DNA from: Hydrogenophaga sp. 2FB
GTDB taxonomy: Bacteria; Pseudomonadota; Gammaproteobacteria; Burkholderiales; Burkholderiaceae_C
Direction of reading: 5' to 3'
NCBI RefSeq assembly: GCF_005503365.1
Contig: NZ_SCML01000014.1
Location: forward strand, 52,151-116,150
Length of the DNA: 64,000 nucleotides
Shown: positions 34,001 through 43,114 of the stretch, one piece after another
Layout of the letters: the number at the start of each line of letters is the position of its first letter
How positions within the stretch are numbered: the stretch's first letter is position 1
Made by a program: the position numbers and the translations under genes
The notes under the pieces: generated by a model
What the model was told of the DNA's origin: nothing
The model's database searches: none
Seen by the model: the letters and a program-made list of their open reading frames with translations, nothing else

Positions 34001-37000
34001 GGCGGGTTGGGCCAGGTTGGAGGGCGCCAGGCGGCGCTGCGCGTCGTACGTGGAGGCAAGCTCTTTCAGCAGCAGGTTGAGCGACCAACCATCGCAGGCG
34101 ATGTGGTGAACGACCAGGACGACAACGTGATCCTGTTCGTCCAGCCGCACCACCGCCGCGCGTGCCAGGGGCGCCTGGGCCAGATCGAAGGCCTGATGGG
34201 CGAACACCGCGACTTCGCGCTGCAGCACAGTGTCGCGCTGCCGGGGTTCGTGTGCGGGCAGTTCCAGACGTGCCAGCGGCCAGCGCACATCCTGGCCCTC
34301 GGCCAGCATGGGCACGCCGTCGTGGGCCACCACATGGCTGCGCAGCAGGGCGTGGCGTTCGCACACCGCTTGCAGGCTGCGCTCGAGCGCGGCCAGGTCG
34401 AGGGGACCGCGCAGGCGCGTGGCCTGCGAAATGTTGTATTGCGCGGCCTGTTCGTTCAACTTTTCCGCGAACCACATGCCCTGCTGCGCCGCGGTCAGTA
34501 CCGACGCGGCGGCCGGTGGTGCTTTGGGAATCTGCGGGGTGCGCGCAGTGCCGTGGTGTTGCCCGATCCTTTGTGCGAACGCGGCCACCGTCGGTGCGTC
34601 GAACAAGGCGCGCAGTGGCACGTCGATACCCAACTGGGCGCGCACCCGGGACAGCACCTGCATCGCCAGCAGCGAATGGCCACCCAGCTCGAAGAAGTTG
34701 TCGTGCACGCCAAATTGCGTGTGCTGCAGAAGCTCGGCCCAGATGTCCCACAGCGCCTGCTCGGTGGTGTCCGTGGGGGCGACGGACGTGCCCGGGGCCA
34801 CGAGTTGCTCCGGCGCAGGCAGCGCCGCGCGGTGCAGCTTGCCATTGGGCAGGGTGGGCAGGTGTTCCAGCAGGACGAAGGCCGACGGCACCATGGCGTC
34901 CGGCAACCGTTGCCGCAGTGCTTGCTTCAGGGTGGCGGCGTCAAGATCCTGGCCCACCAGGTACGCCACGAGGCGCTTGAGGCCCGGGCTGTCTTCGCGC
35001 ACGATCGCCACGGCTTGTCGGACCGCTGGCTGTTCGCGCAGGGCGGCTTCGACTTCGCCCAGTTCGATGCGGATGCCACGCAGTTTGACCTGGAAGTCGG
35101 TGCGGCCCAGGTATTCCAGGCGCCCGTCGGGCAGGCGGCGCACCAGATCGCCGGTGCGGTAGAGGCGTTGGCCGGCTTGCACGGGGTGGGGCAGGAAGCG
35201 CTCGGCGGTGAGGTCCGGGCGGTTCAGGTAGCCGCGCGCCAGGCCAGTGCCGCCAATGTAGAGCTCGCCCGCGACGCCCATGGGAACGGGCCGTTGCCGG
35301 GCGTCCAGCACATGGCATTGCGCGTTGGCGATGGGGCGGCCGATCGGCACCGTTGCCGATGGGACGCCGTCCGCGATCGCGACGCCGTGGGCCGCTGTGA
35401 TGGTGGCTTCGGTGGGGCCATAGAAATTGCCCAGCGTCGCCTGCGGCAGTCGCTGTGCGAATTGCCGAACCAACGGCCATTCGAGCGCTTCGCCGCCGCA
35501 GATGACGTGGCGCAGGTGGTCGCACTGGGCCAAGGGCGGTTCGTCCAGCAGCACGCGCAGTTGCGAGGGCACCAGGCTGACGTGCGTGATGCGTTCGTCG
35601 CGCAGCGTGCGGGCCAGCGATGCGGTATCGCGTTGTTCACCGGGCGCCGCCAGCACGGTGGTGGCACCGGTCGTCAGTGGGAGCAGCAGGTCGACCACGG
35701 CGGGGTCGAAGCCGATGGTGATGACCTGGAGCATCCGGTCGCCGGGCGACATGTCCACGGTCTCGCGTGTCCAGCCCATCAGGTTGGTCAGGGCCCGGTG
35801 GGTGACCATCACGCCCTTGGGCTGACCGGTGGACCCTGAGGTGTAGATGATGTACGCGAGGTCGTCGGGGCCGCTCGCGGCGGGCGGGTTCTGCTCGCCC
35901 CCCTCGGGCAGGGTGGGCAGCAAGGTGTCGATGCACAAGCGTTGCGCGCCGTCCTGCGCCGGCAGCCGCTCCAGCAGATGCGATTGGGTCAACACGACGG
36001 CCGCAGCCGTGTCCGAGAGCATGAACGCAAGGCGCTCGGCGGGCAGATCGGGGTCCATCGGCACGAAGGCGCCGCCGGCCCTCATCACCGCCAGAATGCC
36101 CACGACCAGTTCCAGCGAGCGTTCCATGCACACCACCACCGGCACATCGGGGCCGACGCCCCGTGTGCGCAGGAGCTGCGCCAGCCGATGGGCTTGGGCG
36201 TTGAGCGACGCGTAGTCCAGCGTTTGCCCGCGCAAGGCCACGGCCTCGCTCAGCGGCGTGCGTTGGGCCTGGCGCTCGATGAGCACGTGCACGGGCTGGT
36301 CCAGCGGCGCGGCCTTGGCGGGCGGGTTCCCGGCCAGCCACAAGGCATGCTGTTCCGCGGGCGAGAGGATGTCCAGTGCGAGCACGGGTTTGTTCGGCTC
36401 CTGCTCCAGCGCACGCACCAGTTGCTCCACGGCATGAGCCAGATACTGGGCGACCTTTTGCGCATCGATGCCGCCGATGGCCTGTGCTTCCAGCGCGAAG
36501 CCGTCGACCAGATCGTCCACCGAAACGCCCATGGGATAGTGGGTGCGCTCTTCAGCGCCGAGCATCTTCATGCCCGCCGGAAGCCTCGGTATGCGCGCGC
36601 CGCTGTTCGACACGTGCATGTCGGCACGGCCGTGTCGGTAGTTGAGGATGTTGTTGAACAAGGGCACTGTCGGCGCCACGGCGCTGCAGCGCTGAGCGAG
36701 TCCCAGGGAGGCGTGCTCGTGTTCGACGAGTTCGATCAGGCGCAGGTAGGTGTCCTGCACCACGTCTTTCACGGACTGCCCCGCGAGCGGTACGCGAACG
36801 GGCAGGGTGTTGATGAAGAGACCCACCGTGCGTTCCATGCCCGTGGTGCCTTGCAGGCGGCCCGAGAGCACGGTGCCGAACACCACATCGTCCACGCTGG
36901 CGCAGCGGGCGACCACGACCGCCCAGGCGACGTGGAACAGCACCGCCGGACTCACGCCGTGGGTGCGCGCCGACTGGCGGATGTGGGCGGCCAGGGTGGG

Positions 37001-40000
37001 GTCCAACGCCAGGCCCGCGACACCGACGTCGCGCTGGTCGGCAGGGGCTCTCAGCATGCCAAAGGCGGTGGTGGGTTCGCTCACGTCGCCCAGTTGGCGC
37101 TCGAAGTAGCGCGTGTGTGCCTGGGCATCGGCGTGGCGGGACAGCGCGACGAAATCCCGGTAGGGCTGGCTGGAAACGCCGTGGGGCACACGGCCCTCGA
37201 GGATGTCGAGGCCTTCTTCCAGCATCACGGCGATCGACACGTGGTCGCTGATGATGTGGTGCGAGAGCAGGGCGATCAGGGTTCGCCGTTGCTTGGGGTC
37301 CTGCGCGACGAAAACGGACATCAAGGGCGCGCGACCCAGGTCGAGTCGCACACGGTTGGCGTCGGTGGCGGCGCGCAGGGTTTCCAGCGCATCAGCGCCG
37401 GGCGGCACGTCGACGTTGACGATGTTCAGCGGCGCGTGGCGCAGCACGACCTGGGTGGGGGCGCTCAAGCCGTCCCACAGGACCGCGGTGCGCAGGGCCT
37501 CGTGCCGATCGACCACGGCCTGGATCGAGGCGACGAAGCGGTTCTGGAGGTCGGCGTCGTCGCAGGCCAGCAGCACGCGCGTGAGGTAGATGTCGCCTTC
37601 GGTCTCCAGCTGGTGGTGGAACAGGATGCCCTCTTGCAACGGCGCGAGCGGGTAGATGTCCTGGATGTTCGCCACACCGCCGGGGATGCAAGCGCCGAGG
37701 GTGTCGAGTTCCGCCTGGGTCAAGGTGCTCAAGGGCACCATGTTCGGCGTGATCGAGGTGCAGCCCGGAGGAATGGAGGGTTCCACCGACGCCCGCGCAT
37801 CGGACGTCGGGTGGGTCTTTTGCGCGATGGCGGCGAGCGCCGACAAGGTCGGCGTGTTGAAGACGGCGCGAACGGTGAGGTCGTAGCCGGCGTGCCGCAG
37901 CAGACCGAGCATGCGCATCACCAGCAGCGAGTGGCCCCCGAGTTCGAAGAAGGCGTCGTGGCGGCCCACGCGCGGCACGCCCAGCAGCTCGGACCAGATG
38001 GCGGCCATGCGGACTTCGGCATCGCCGTCCGGGGCTTCATACGCGGGACCACCCCAGGAGAGGGACGTAACATCGGGCGCGGGCAGCGCGGAGCGGTCCA
38101 GCTTGCCATTGGGCAAGGTCGGCAACTGTGGGAGCGGCACGATGGCGCTGGGCACCATCGCTTCGGGCAGTTGTTGCCGCAGGGCCTGTTTCAATGCCGC
38201 GGGCTCGGCTTGCGCGCCCACCACGTATGCCACCAACCGTTGCAGGCCTGCCGCGTCTTCGCGCACCATTGCCACCGCTTGCTGGACATGGGGCTGGGCC
38301 TTGAGCGCAGCCTCGATCTCGCCCAGCTCCATGCGCACGCCGCGGAGCTTGACCTGGAAATCGCGGCGCCCGATGTACTCGAGTTGTCCGTCGGGCAGCC
38401 AGCGCACCAGGTCGCCCGTGCGGTACACCCGCTGGCCTGGTTCGAAGGGATGGGGAGCGAAAAGCGCCGCGGTCAGATCGGGCCGGTTGAGGTAGCCGCG
38501 TGCGAGACCCGCGCCGCCGATGTGGAGTTCGCCAATGACACCCGCCGGGACCAGTTCGCCATGGGTATCCAGCACGTAGCACTGGGCGTTGGCGACGGGC
38601 CGTCCGATCGGCACCGTGTCGCTGCCCGCCAATGGGCCCGACACCTCGAAAAGGGTGGTGTCGATGGTGGTCTCGCTGGGACCATAGAAGTTGCCCAGAA
38701 CGGCATGGGGCAACTGCGCACGGAAGCGGTCCGCGAGCTCCAGGCTCAGCGCTTCTCCGCCGGAGCAGACCCAGCGCAGTTCGCGGCAGGATGCGATGTC
38801 GGGATCGTCCAGCAGCGCCTGCAACTGCGAGGGCACCAAGACCAGCAGCGTGATGCGCTGGTCTCGGACGGTGCGCACCAGATACCCGGTGTCGCGGTGC
38901 ATGCCGGGCTCGGCCATGACGATGGTCGAGCCGGACAACAGCGGGTGGTAGAAGTCCGAGATGCTGGCGTCAAAGCTGATGGTCGTCTTCTGCAACAGGC
39001 GGTCGTGCGGGCCCATCGAAAGCTTGTCGACCTGCCACAAGGCGTGGTTGCTCAAGGCGCGATGAGGCACCATCACGCCGCGCGGCTGGCCGGTGGAGCC
39101 CGAGGTGTAGATGACGTACGCGAGGTCGTCGGGTGTGTTGACGCAGGCCGGGTTCAGGTCGTCGCCATCGTGCGCGGCCGAGAGCTCGGCGTGCGGCGCC
39201 AGCACCAGCCATTGGCATGCGTTCGCGCCGTCGGGCGCGGGCAGTCGTTCGACCAGGTGCGGCTGGGTGATCACCACGGGGGCCGCGGTGTCGCGCAGCA
39301 TGAAGGCCAGTCTCTCCTGGGGGAGATCCGGGTCCATCGGCACGAAAGCGCCCCCGGCCTTGGCCACGGCCAGATAGGCCACCACCAGTTCCACGGACCG
39401 CTCCATGCAGATGCCCACGCGAACATCGGGCCCCACGCCCGAGCGGCGGAGTTGGTGCGCGACGCGGTTGGCCCTTCGGTTGAGCTCCTGGTAGTCGACG
39501 CGTTCATCGCCGAAAACCACGGCTTCGTGGTCGGGTGCGCGGCGCACCTGTTCCTCGATCAGCGTCTGGATGGGGATGTCGTTGGTGCACACCTGGGCGG
39601 TGTCGTTCCAGGTCACCAGTTGCAGGTGGCGCTCGGCAGCCGTCAACATCGGCACGCGGCCCACGGATTGCGTGGCATCGGCGCAAATGCCCGCTTGCAG
39701 GTTGCGCAAATGCTGCGCCATGCGCTCGATGGTGGCGGGCTCGAACAGGTCCCGGTCGTACTCCAGCCAACCGCGCAGACCTTCGTCGCTTTCCTGCAGC
39801 TCCAGGCTCAGGTCGAACTTGGCGACCGCGCTGCCCAAGGGCAGGCGGCGCGCGACCACATCGCCCATGCCATATTCCGCGGGCTCGCTGGGCTGCAAGA
39901 CGAAGAACGTCTGGGTCAAGGGCATGCGGCTTCTGTCGCGCGGGAGATCCAGCGCGTCGACCACTTCTTCAAAAGGCACGTGGTGGTGCTCGAACGCACC

Positions 40001-43000
40001 CAGCGATGCGGCTTTGACCTGGGCCAGCAGGTCTGCCACCGTCAAGGCGTCGGTGAAGTCGCTGCGCAGGGGCAAGGTGTTCGCGAAGTAGCCCACGACG
40101 CGATCGAATTCAGCACGCGAGCGGTTGGCGATGGCCGAGGCCGTGACCACGGTGGATTGACCGCTGTAGCGGTGCATGAGCAACTGCCACGCGGCCAGCA
40201 GCACCATGAACAGGGTGGTGTTGCTGGCCTTGGCCGCCTGGCGCAGGGCCTCGTGTTCGGCGCGTGCGAAGTGCAGATCGAGGCGACCACCGCGGAACTG
40301 CTGGTGCACCGGGCGGCGGTGATCGGTGGGCAGCTCCAGGGAGATCGGCGCGTCGCGCAACTGCTCTTTCCAGTAGCGCAACTCCCGTTCGCGCACGCCG
40401 CTGTCCAGCCAGCGCGTTTCCCATTCGGCAAAATCCAGGTACTGCAAGGCAGGCTCGGGCAAGAGGGGATCTTTGCCGGCGGAGCGCGCCGTGTAGAGCT
40501 GGCTCAGTTCTTCCAGAATGACCTTGATCGACCAGCCATCGCTCACGCTGTGATGGAAGATCCACAACAACTGGTGCTGCTGCGGCGTCACCGTCACCAG
40601 CGTGGCGCGCACCGCGGGCTCGCGCAGCAGGTCGAAGGCATGGGCCGCCTCCCGCGCGCACAGCGCTTCAAGTTGTTGTCGGGCGGCTTCTTCGTCGCCC
40701 TGGGCCAGGTGCACGTGGTGCATGCGCCAATCGTCCAGAGCCTCGACCCGCTGGCGTTGTGTGCCTTCGACATTGACCCAACGCAGGCGCAGGATTTCGT
40801 GGCGCTGGACCAGTTCATGCAGGCAGTTCTGCAGCAGCACGGGGTCCAGGGCGCCTTCCATCCGCAGGGAAATGGGGATGTTGTACAGCGCGGTGCCGGG
40901 CGCCAGCTCCTGCCAGAACCACATCCGCTGCTGGCGCGTGGAGAGCGGCAGCAGGCCTTGGCGGTTGGTGGTGACATCCCGCATCAGCACCACGGGTTGT
41001 GCGCCGCCTTGCGCCAGCAGGTCCTGCAAGCGCGCGGCGATGGCGCGCAGATCGGGCGCGGCCAGCAGCAGTGACGAAGGGATCGCGCAGTTCAGCAGCG
41101 CCTCGAGTGACTGCAGCATCCGGAAACTGGTGAGCGAGTCGAGACCGCATTCGATGGCCGAGGCCTCCAGCGACAGATCGGCCATCGACCTGCGGGTGAA
41201 GTGCGCCACACGGTTCAGGATCAACTGCTCGATGGCCTGCCGTTGCGCGGCGGAGTCGCTGAGGCTTCGCAGGCGCTCGACCTCCGCAGGCAGGCTTTCA
41301 TCGTTGGCGTCCAGCGCACCGACGATGCTGGCCTCATCGAGGTGCAGCACCTGCAATTGGCCGTCCAGGTAGTCCTGTCGGCAGCTTCGCCGGCGGATCT
41401 TGCCGCTCGAGGTGCGGGGGAGCGAGCCCGCCTGCACCAGCACCACCGCGCGCAGCGGCAGGTCGTACGCCTGGGCAATCGCCTTGCGGATGTTGGCGGT
41501 GAGCTGGCCAAGGTCCTTGCCCTTTTCGCGCCGTTCCACTTCCTGCACGATGACGACGTCCTCGCCATCGTCGCCCTCGACGGAGAAGGCGGCCCCGTAG
41601 CCCACACGCAAAGCGCCGTCGGTCGATTGGGCAGTCCACTCAAGATCGTGCGGATACAGGTTGCGCCCGCGGACGATGATCAAGTCCTTGATGCGGCCGG
41701 TGATGAAGACCTCGCGGCCTTCCAGAAAGCCGAGGTCACCGGTGCGCAGGAACGGGCCCTCGCCCGTGTCCAGGTGGGCGTGGAACGTCGCCTGTGACGA
41801 TTCGGGTTGCTCCCAGTAGCCTTGTCCGACACTGGTGCCGCGCACCCACACCTCGCCTACCGCCTCGGCGGGCAGCGCCTGGCGCGTTTGCGGGTCCACG
41901 ATCCGCAGCTCCATGCCCTCGAAGGGCACGCCGCAGGCCACGATGGCGCGGCTGTCGGGGGCGCCTTCGGGCACGGGGACGATCTGGTGGTTTTCCAGCG
42001 ACGGCACATGCAGGGTGCGCGCGCGGTAGCCCTGCTTCATCACGGACGTGGTGATGCCCAGCACCGTCTCGGCCATGCCATAGGACGGCATGAGCGCCTC
42101 ACGCGCCAGCCCATGCGCCTGGAAGCTGGCGGCGAAGGCGTTCAGCGTGGCGAGCTGGATGGGCTCGGCGCCGCAACTGACCGAGCGCAAGCTGCTGAGA
42201 TCGCCTTGCCAGTCGGGTTGCTGTTGGAGCGCGCGCACACAGGCGGCGTAGGAGAAATTGGGGCCGCCGGTGTGGGTCACGCCAAAGCGGGCAATGGCTT
42301 CGAGCCAACGCAGTGGGCGGCGCAGGAAGGTGAGCGAGGACAGCAGGTACGACGGTATGCCCGTGCCCAACGGCCAGAGCACGCCGAGCACCAGGCCGTA
42401 GTCGTGGTGGTGGGGTAGCCAGGTCAGCACGCGGCTGTCCTCGTTCATGTCCAGCGCCTGGATCCCGCTGTGGCATTGGGCCACGATGTTGCGGTGGGTC
42501 AGGATGACGCCGCGCGGTGCCGAGGTGGAACCGGAGGTGTACTGCAGGTACGCGATCGTCTCGGGGGTGACCTTCTCGCAGTCGGCGGGCAGTGTGGCCG
42601 GCCCCGTGGCCGGTGGCAGAGCGGTCAGGCTGGTGCAGAGAATGGTCTGCGTGCCCGTGCCGATCATGTCTTGCAGCGCATCTGCGGCTTCGTTCAACTC
42701 GCTGCTGATCATGAGCAGGCTGGCCGAAGCATCTTGCAGGATGGTCAGCAGCCGCGGCGCGCTGTTCTTGAAGCGGGCGGCATCGGGCGCTGGCACGGGG
42801 ATGGCAATGCGACCCGTGATGACGCAGGCCCAGAAGGCACGCACGAAATCCAGGCCGGGCGGGTAGACCAGCAGCACGCGGTCGCCCAGTCGGGTCTGGC
42901 GGACCAGCGCGTCGGCCACCTGGCAGACCTGCTGGAAGAGTTCGGCGTAGGTGACGGATTCGGCCAGTCCCAGCGTGTCACGGACAAAGGCGTATGCGAG

Positions 43001-43114
43001 GCGTTCGGGGTGCTCTTGGCTGCGCGAGGCGAACAACGATGTCAGTGTCTCGGTCGGCATGCCGCTGATGTCTGCAGGTTGCAGCCGCATGCGGAGTCCG
43101 TCGGTGTCGCTCAT
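28076..43114 (-). CDS. Tetramodular NRPS with fatty-acyl-AMP ligase starter (FAAL-T-C-A-T-E/C-A-T-C-A-T-C-A-T)
   Basis: 5012-residue megasynthase. A fatty-acyl-AMP ligase (about 20-590; YTSGSTSAPRG near 200, HHHDYGLVLG) activates a fatty acid and loads the first carrier (GLDSL, Ser660). Modules follow. M1: C (HHSVSDG, Asp859), A (YTSGSTGQPRG about 1340), T Ser1729. M2: dual epimerase/condensation (HHQLETEGD about 1832), A, T Ser2814. M3: C (HHIACDG, Asp3008), divergent A, T Ser3888. M4: C (HHAIGDG, Asp4088), A, T Ser4948. The C-terminal 60 residues contain no thioesterase. Product: an N-acylated tetrapeptide, residue 1 probably D. Binding-pocket codes read by eye are unsure: A1 DASQVSFIDK (slightly Gln-like), A4 DILTIGMVWK. 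It should hand its chain to the other megasynthase. Both ends overlap neighbouring genes by 4 bp. Confidence 0.95.
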   Translation of the reverse strand: MSDTDGLRMRLQPADISGMPTETLTSLFASRSQEHPERLAYAFVRDTLGLAESVTYAELFQQVCQVADALVRQTRLGDRVLLVYPPGLDFVRAFWACVITGRIAIPVPAPDAARFKNSAPRLLTILQDASASLLMISSELNEAADALQDMIGTGTQTILCTSLTALPPATGPATLPADCEKVTPETIAYLQYTSGSTSAPRGVILTHRNIVAQCHSGIQALDMNEDSRVLTWLPHHHDYGLVLGVLWPLGTGIPSYLLSSLTFLRRPLRWLEAIARFGVTHTGGPNFSYAACVRALQQQPDWQGDLSSLRSVSCGAEPIQLATLNAFAASFQAHGLAREALMPSYGMAETVLGITTSVMKQGYRARTLHVPSLENHQIVPVPEGAPDSRAIVACGVPFEGMELRIVDPQTRQALPAEAVGEVWVRGTSVGQGYWEQPESSQATFHAHLDTGEGPFLRTGDLGFLEGREVFITGRIKDLIIVRGRNLYPHDLEWTAQSTDGALRVGYGAAFSVEGDDGEDVVIVQEVERREKGKDLGQLTANIRKAIAQAYDLPLRAVVLVQAGSLPRTSSGKIRRRSCRQDYLDGQLQVLHLDEASIVGALDANDESLPAEVERLRSLSDSAAQRQAIEQLILNRVAHFTRRSMADLSLEASAIECGLDSLTSFRMLQSLEALLNCAIPSSLLLAAPDLRAIAARLQDLLAQGGAQPVVLMRDVTTNRQGLLPLSTRQQRMWFWQELAPGTALYNIPISLRMEGALDPVLLQNCLHELVQRHEILRLRWVNVEGTQRQRVEALDDWRMHHVHLAQGDEEAARQQLEALCAREAAHAFDLLREPAVRATLVTVTPQQHQLLWIFHHSVSDGWSIKVILEELSQLYTARSAGKDPLLPEPALQYLDFAEWETRWLDSGVRERELRYWKEQLRDAPISLELPTDHRRPVHQQFRGGRLDLHFARAEHEALRQAAKASNTTLFMVLLAAWQLLMHRYSGQSTVVTASAIANRSRAEFDRVVGYFANTLPLRSDFTDALTVADLLAQVKAASLGAFEHHHVPFEEVVDALDLPRDRSRMPLTQTFFVLQPSEPAEYGMGDVVARRLPLGSAVAKFDLSLELQESDEGLRGWLEYDRDLFEPATIERMAQHLRNLQAGICADATQSVGRVPMLTAAERHLQLVTWNDTAQVCTNDIPIQTLIEEQVRRAPDHEAVVFGDERVDYQELNRRANRVAHQLRRSGVGPDVRVGICMERSVELVVAYLAVAKAGGAFVPMDPDLPQERLAFMLRDTAAPVVITQPHLVERLPAPDGANACQWLVLAPHAELSAAHDGDDLNPACVNTPDDLAYVIYTSGSTGQPRGVMVPHRALSNHALWQVDKLSMGPHDRLLQKTTISFDASISDFYHPLLSGSTIVMAEPGMHRDTGYLVRTVRDQRITLLVLVPSQLQALLDDPDIASCRELRWVCSGGEALSLELADRFRAQLPHAVLGNFYGPSETTIDTTLFEVSGPLAGSDTVPIGRPVANAQCYVLDTHGELVPAGVIGELHIGGAGLARGYLNRPDLTAALFAPHPFEPGQRVYRTGDLVRWLPDGQLEYIGRRDFQVKLRGVRMELGEIEAALKAQPHVQQAVAMVREDAAGLQRLVAYVVGAQAEPAALKQALRQQLPEAMVPSAIVPLPQLPTLPNGKLDRSALPAPDVTSLSWGGPAYEAPDGDAEVRMAAIWSELLGVPRVGRHDAFFELGGHSLLVMRMLGLLRHAGYDLTVRAVFNTPTLSALAAIAQKTHPTSDARASVEPSIPPGCTSITPNMVPLSTLTQAELDTLGACIPGGVANIQDIYPLAPLQEGILFHHQLETEGDIYLTRVLLACDDADLQNRFVASIQAVVDRHEALRTAVLWDGLSAPTQVVLRHAPLNIVNVDVPPGADALETLRAATDANRVRLDLGRAPLMSVFVAQDPKQRRTLIALLSHHIISDHVSIAVMLEEGLDILEGRVPHGVSSQPYRDFVALSRHADAQAHTRYFERQLGDVSEPTTAFGMLRAPADQRDVGVAGLALDPTLAAHIRQSARTHGVSPAVLFHVAWAVVVARCASVDDVVFGTVLSGRLQGTTGMERTVGLFINTLPVRVPLAGQSVKDVVQDTYLRLIELVEHEHASLGLAQRCSAVAPTVPLFNNILNYRHGRADMHVSNSGARIPRLPAGMKMLGAEERTHYPMGVSVDDLVDGFALEAQAIGGIDAQKVAQYLAHAVEQLVRALEQEPNKPVLALDILSPAEQHALWLAGNPPAKAAPLDQPVHVLIERQAQRTPLSEAVALRGQTLDYASLNAQAHRLAQLLRTRGVGPDVPVVVCMERSLELVVGILAVMRAGGAFVPMDPDLPAERLAFMLSDTAAAVVLTQSHLLERLPAQDGAQRLCIDTLLPTLPEGGEQNPPAASGPDDLAYIIYTSGSTGQPKGVMVTHRALTNLMGWTRETVDMSPGDRMLQVITIGFDPAVVDLLLPLTTGATTVLAAPGEQRDTASLARTLRDERITHVSLVPSQLRVLLDEPPLAQCDHLRHVICGGEALEWPLVRQFAQRLPQATLGNFYGPTEATITAAHGVAIADGVPSATVPIGRPIANAQCHVLDARQRPVPMGVAGELYIGGTGLARGYLNRPDLTAERFLPHPVQAGQRLYRTGDLVRRLPDGRLEYLGRTDFQVKLRGIRIELGEVEAALREQPAVRQAVAIVREDSPGLKRLVAYLVGQDLDAATLKQALRQRLPDAMVPSAFVLLEHLPTLPNGKLHRAALPAPEQLVAPGTSVAPTDTTEQALWDIWAELLQHTQFGVHDNFFELGGHSLLAMQVLSRVRAQLGIDVPLRALFDAPTVAAFAQRIGQHHGTARTPQIPKAPPAAASVLTAAQQGMWFAEKLNEQAAQYNISQATRLRGPLDLAALERSLQAVCERHALLRSHVVAHDGVPMLAEGQDVRWPLARLELPAHEPRQRDTVLQREVAVFAHQAFDLAQAPLARAAVVRLDEQDHVVVLVVHHIACDGWSLNLLLKELASTYDAQRRLAPSNLAQPALQWRDVAHWEQTRTQSDAFAASMDYWRQQLQGLQPLRLPIDIEDPAAPRADAGLLESIALPTSLVHGVERLAQQHNASVFMVLLAAFKLLLMRRTGQQDVAVGMPVVGRDNPELESVVGPLLNTLVLRSELQGVADFRGLLHRVRDNMLDAWAHQEVPFDRLVAELSPQRELDRSPFFDVLVNAVGRWEDTLRLEGLTSESVPIGAAAPKFSLTLYIQALPGQVHMGVSYRTDRLCAPAVRQLLEQLAQVLQQAVQQPEQPLEAFSLLTPQSQALLADPASALPPPAFRPVTDRLFAQAAQRPDHIAVRFAQQQHTYADLERAMLTVATRLRDAGVGPGDVVAIAGNRSFAVVTAMLAALVSGAVFVTLDPAMPLQRRQAMLRESKARAICLVGDATQDAQAYEGLGIDVTLALTPQLDDLVDTNVGTPASFERPSIGADDPAYIFFTSGSTGVPKAVVGRHRGLSHFLDWQRTAFDVTPQDRVSQLVGLSFDPMLRDVLLPLTSGATLCIPQDRDLLDPMVWLARESISIVHSTPSVMQAWLRGTRLQQPLNAMRWWFAAGEPLLDTLVTAWRARCGTAGRLVNLYGPTETTMARCFHVVEDSRRAGIQPVGRALPDSQVLVLDATGRRCGIGEGGEVVLRTPLRSLGYLNLPEETRQRFRANPWRANASNADAPDDLLYFTGDRGRFRHDGVLEIAGRLDDQLKIRGVRVEPAEVAAALAAHPAVQQCTVMPGMDREGMPMLVAYVVAKPSKQPTVSDLRADLARQLPEAYLPGAIVFLAALPMQVNGKVDRARLPAPDAQQITTAEDHALVMPRSPIEQALWDIWRTVLRSDAFGVHENFFELGGHSLLATQVVARIRDVLAVELPLRALFEAPHIAGLAAVVEQHLHETPGDPVQTWPALTRVDRDRLLPTSYSQRRMWLVQQVNPETTAYNMPFAARLRGALDSAVLVASLHKLMERHEAFRTTLVAVDGEPMQRIGPVEQVAVEHVDLHHLPVDEREAAAAQLLNRLSIQPYDLASGPLHRPTLVKLDDQDHVLFWSIHHAIGDGWSAGILMREMAVIYPALLNGREPALTPPRIDFADYASWQREAFDTAALSDQLRFWKQALQGLEPLPLPFDRRRQGANTGLGARITATFEPATLSVLRRTAAEHNATPYMLLLACFQLMLGRFCGVKDVAVGTPIANRTQVHAEHLIGTLVNTVVMRTDLSGDLTFVDLLQRVRETSLQAYAHQDLPFEALVEAVHTHRNADTAPLVQVLFNVLAAPQPAQSIDGLSYEHFKFETGSAQFDLSLSVDTHATGLAVLSYSTDVFEPATGERLLSAFMAIVERVVSDPLQRLSSLPLLGNADQQHLADWNDTAVQPGAETTVHGLLDRQAARTPAAAALEQTGVGSLRYGELMSRANRLAHALRSKGIGRGALVGLCVDRGIDMVVAQLAVLKAGAAYVPLDPAYPADRLAYMAEDARLALLITEAALVHALHWPRDRSLLLDVDIAFIAAQPDSPLTTADDRDARPEDPAYVIYTSGSTGKPKGVVVHHRAVVNFLNSMAQAPGLTAEDSLVAVTTLSFDIAVLELLLPLSVGARVVLATRDQTLNGAALRQLIEHHNATVMQATPSTWRILIDAGWQGSPHFKALIGGEGLPQDLAEQLLARTGALWNMYGPTETTVWSTCWKVTQPEQGIFIGRPIANTTVHILDESQQPCPVGVPGEIYIGGDGVTLGYLHRPELTAERFIADPFQPGARLYRTGDRGRWRNNGLLEHQGRLDFQVKVRGHRIELGEIESQLGMHPQVARTVVIVREDVPGDVRLVAYVVPQADMPPTHGLREHLRASLPEYMVPQHFIELASIPLLPNGKINRHELPKPSEGAQTPAHDLVPPGTPSELAVAEVWQRLLGVSQVGVTDNFFDLGGHSLLAMRAITELNKRPGVALTVRQLIFDNLGQIAATMDNTTDAPTPPDEGDSAPDGWFSKLMDRIR
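31550..33127 (-). other. Divergent adenylation domain of module 3 (within the FAAL-NRPS)
   Basis: About residues 3330-3855. The ATP-binding loop is FFTSGSTGVPKAVVGRH, where the usual core is YTSGSTGxPKG. LSFDPMLRDVLLPL, the A5 region LVNLYGPTETT and the A7/A8 blocks FTGDRGRFRHDG and GRLDDQLKIRGVRVEP are intact, so it should be active. It belongs to a different adenylation lineage from its neighbours; substrate not predictable by eye. Confidence 0.65.
36380..37672 (-). other. Dual epimerization/condensation domain of module 2 (within the FAAL-NRPS)
   Basis: About residues 1815-2245. It opens IQDIYPLAPLQEGILFHHQLETEGD. The HH-x5-GD motif and the DIYPL-PLQEG block are hallmarks of dual E/C domains, which epimerise the upstream residue and then condense. 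The usual central motif HHxxxDG reads HHIISDHVS (Asp1957), so the Gly after Asp is His. No separate E domain exists in the cluster. Confidence 0.75.
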
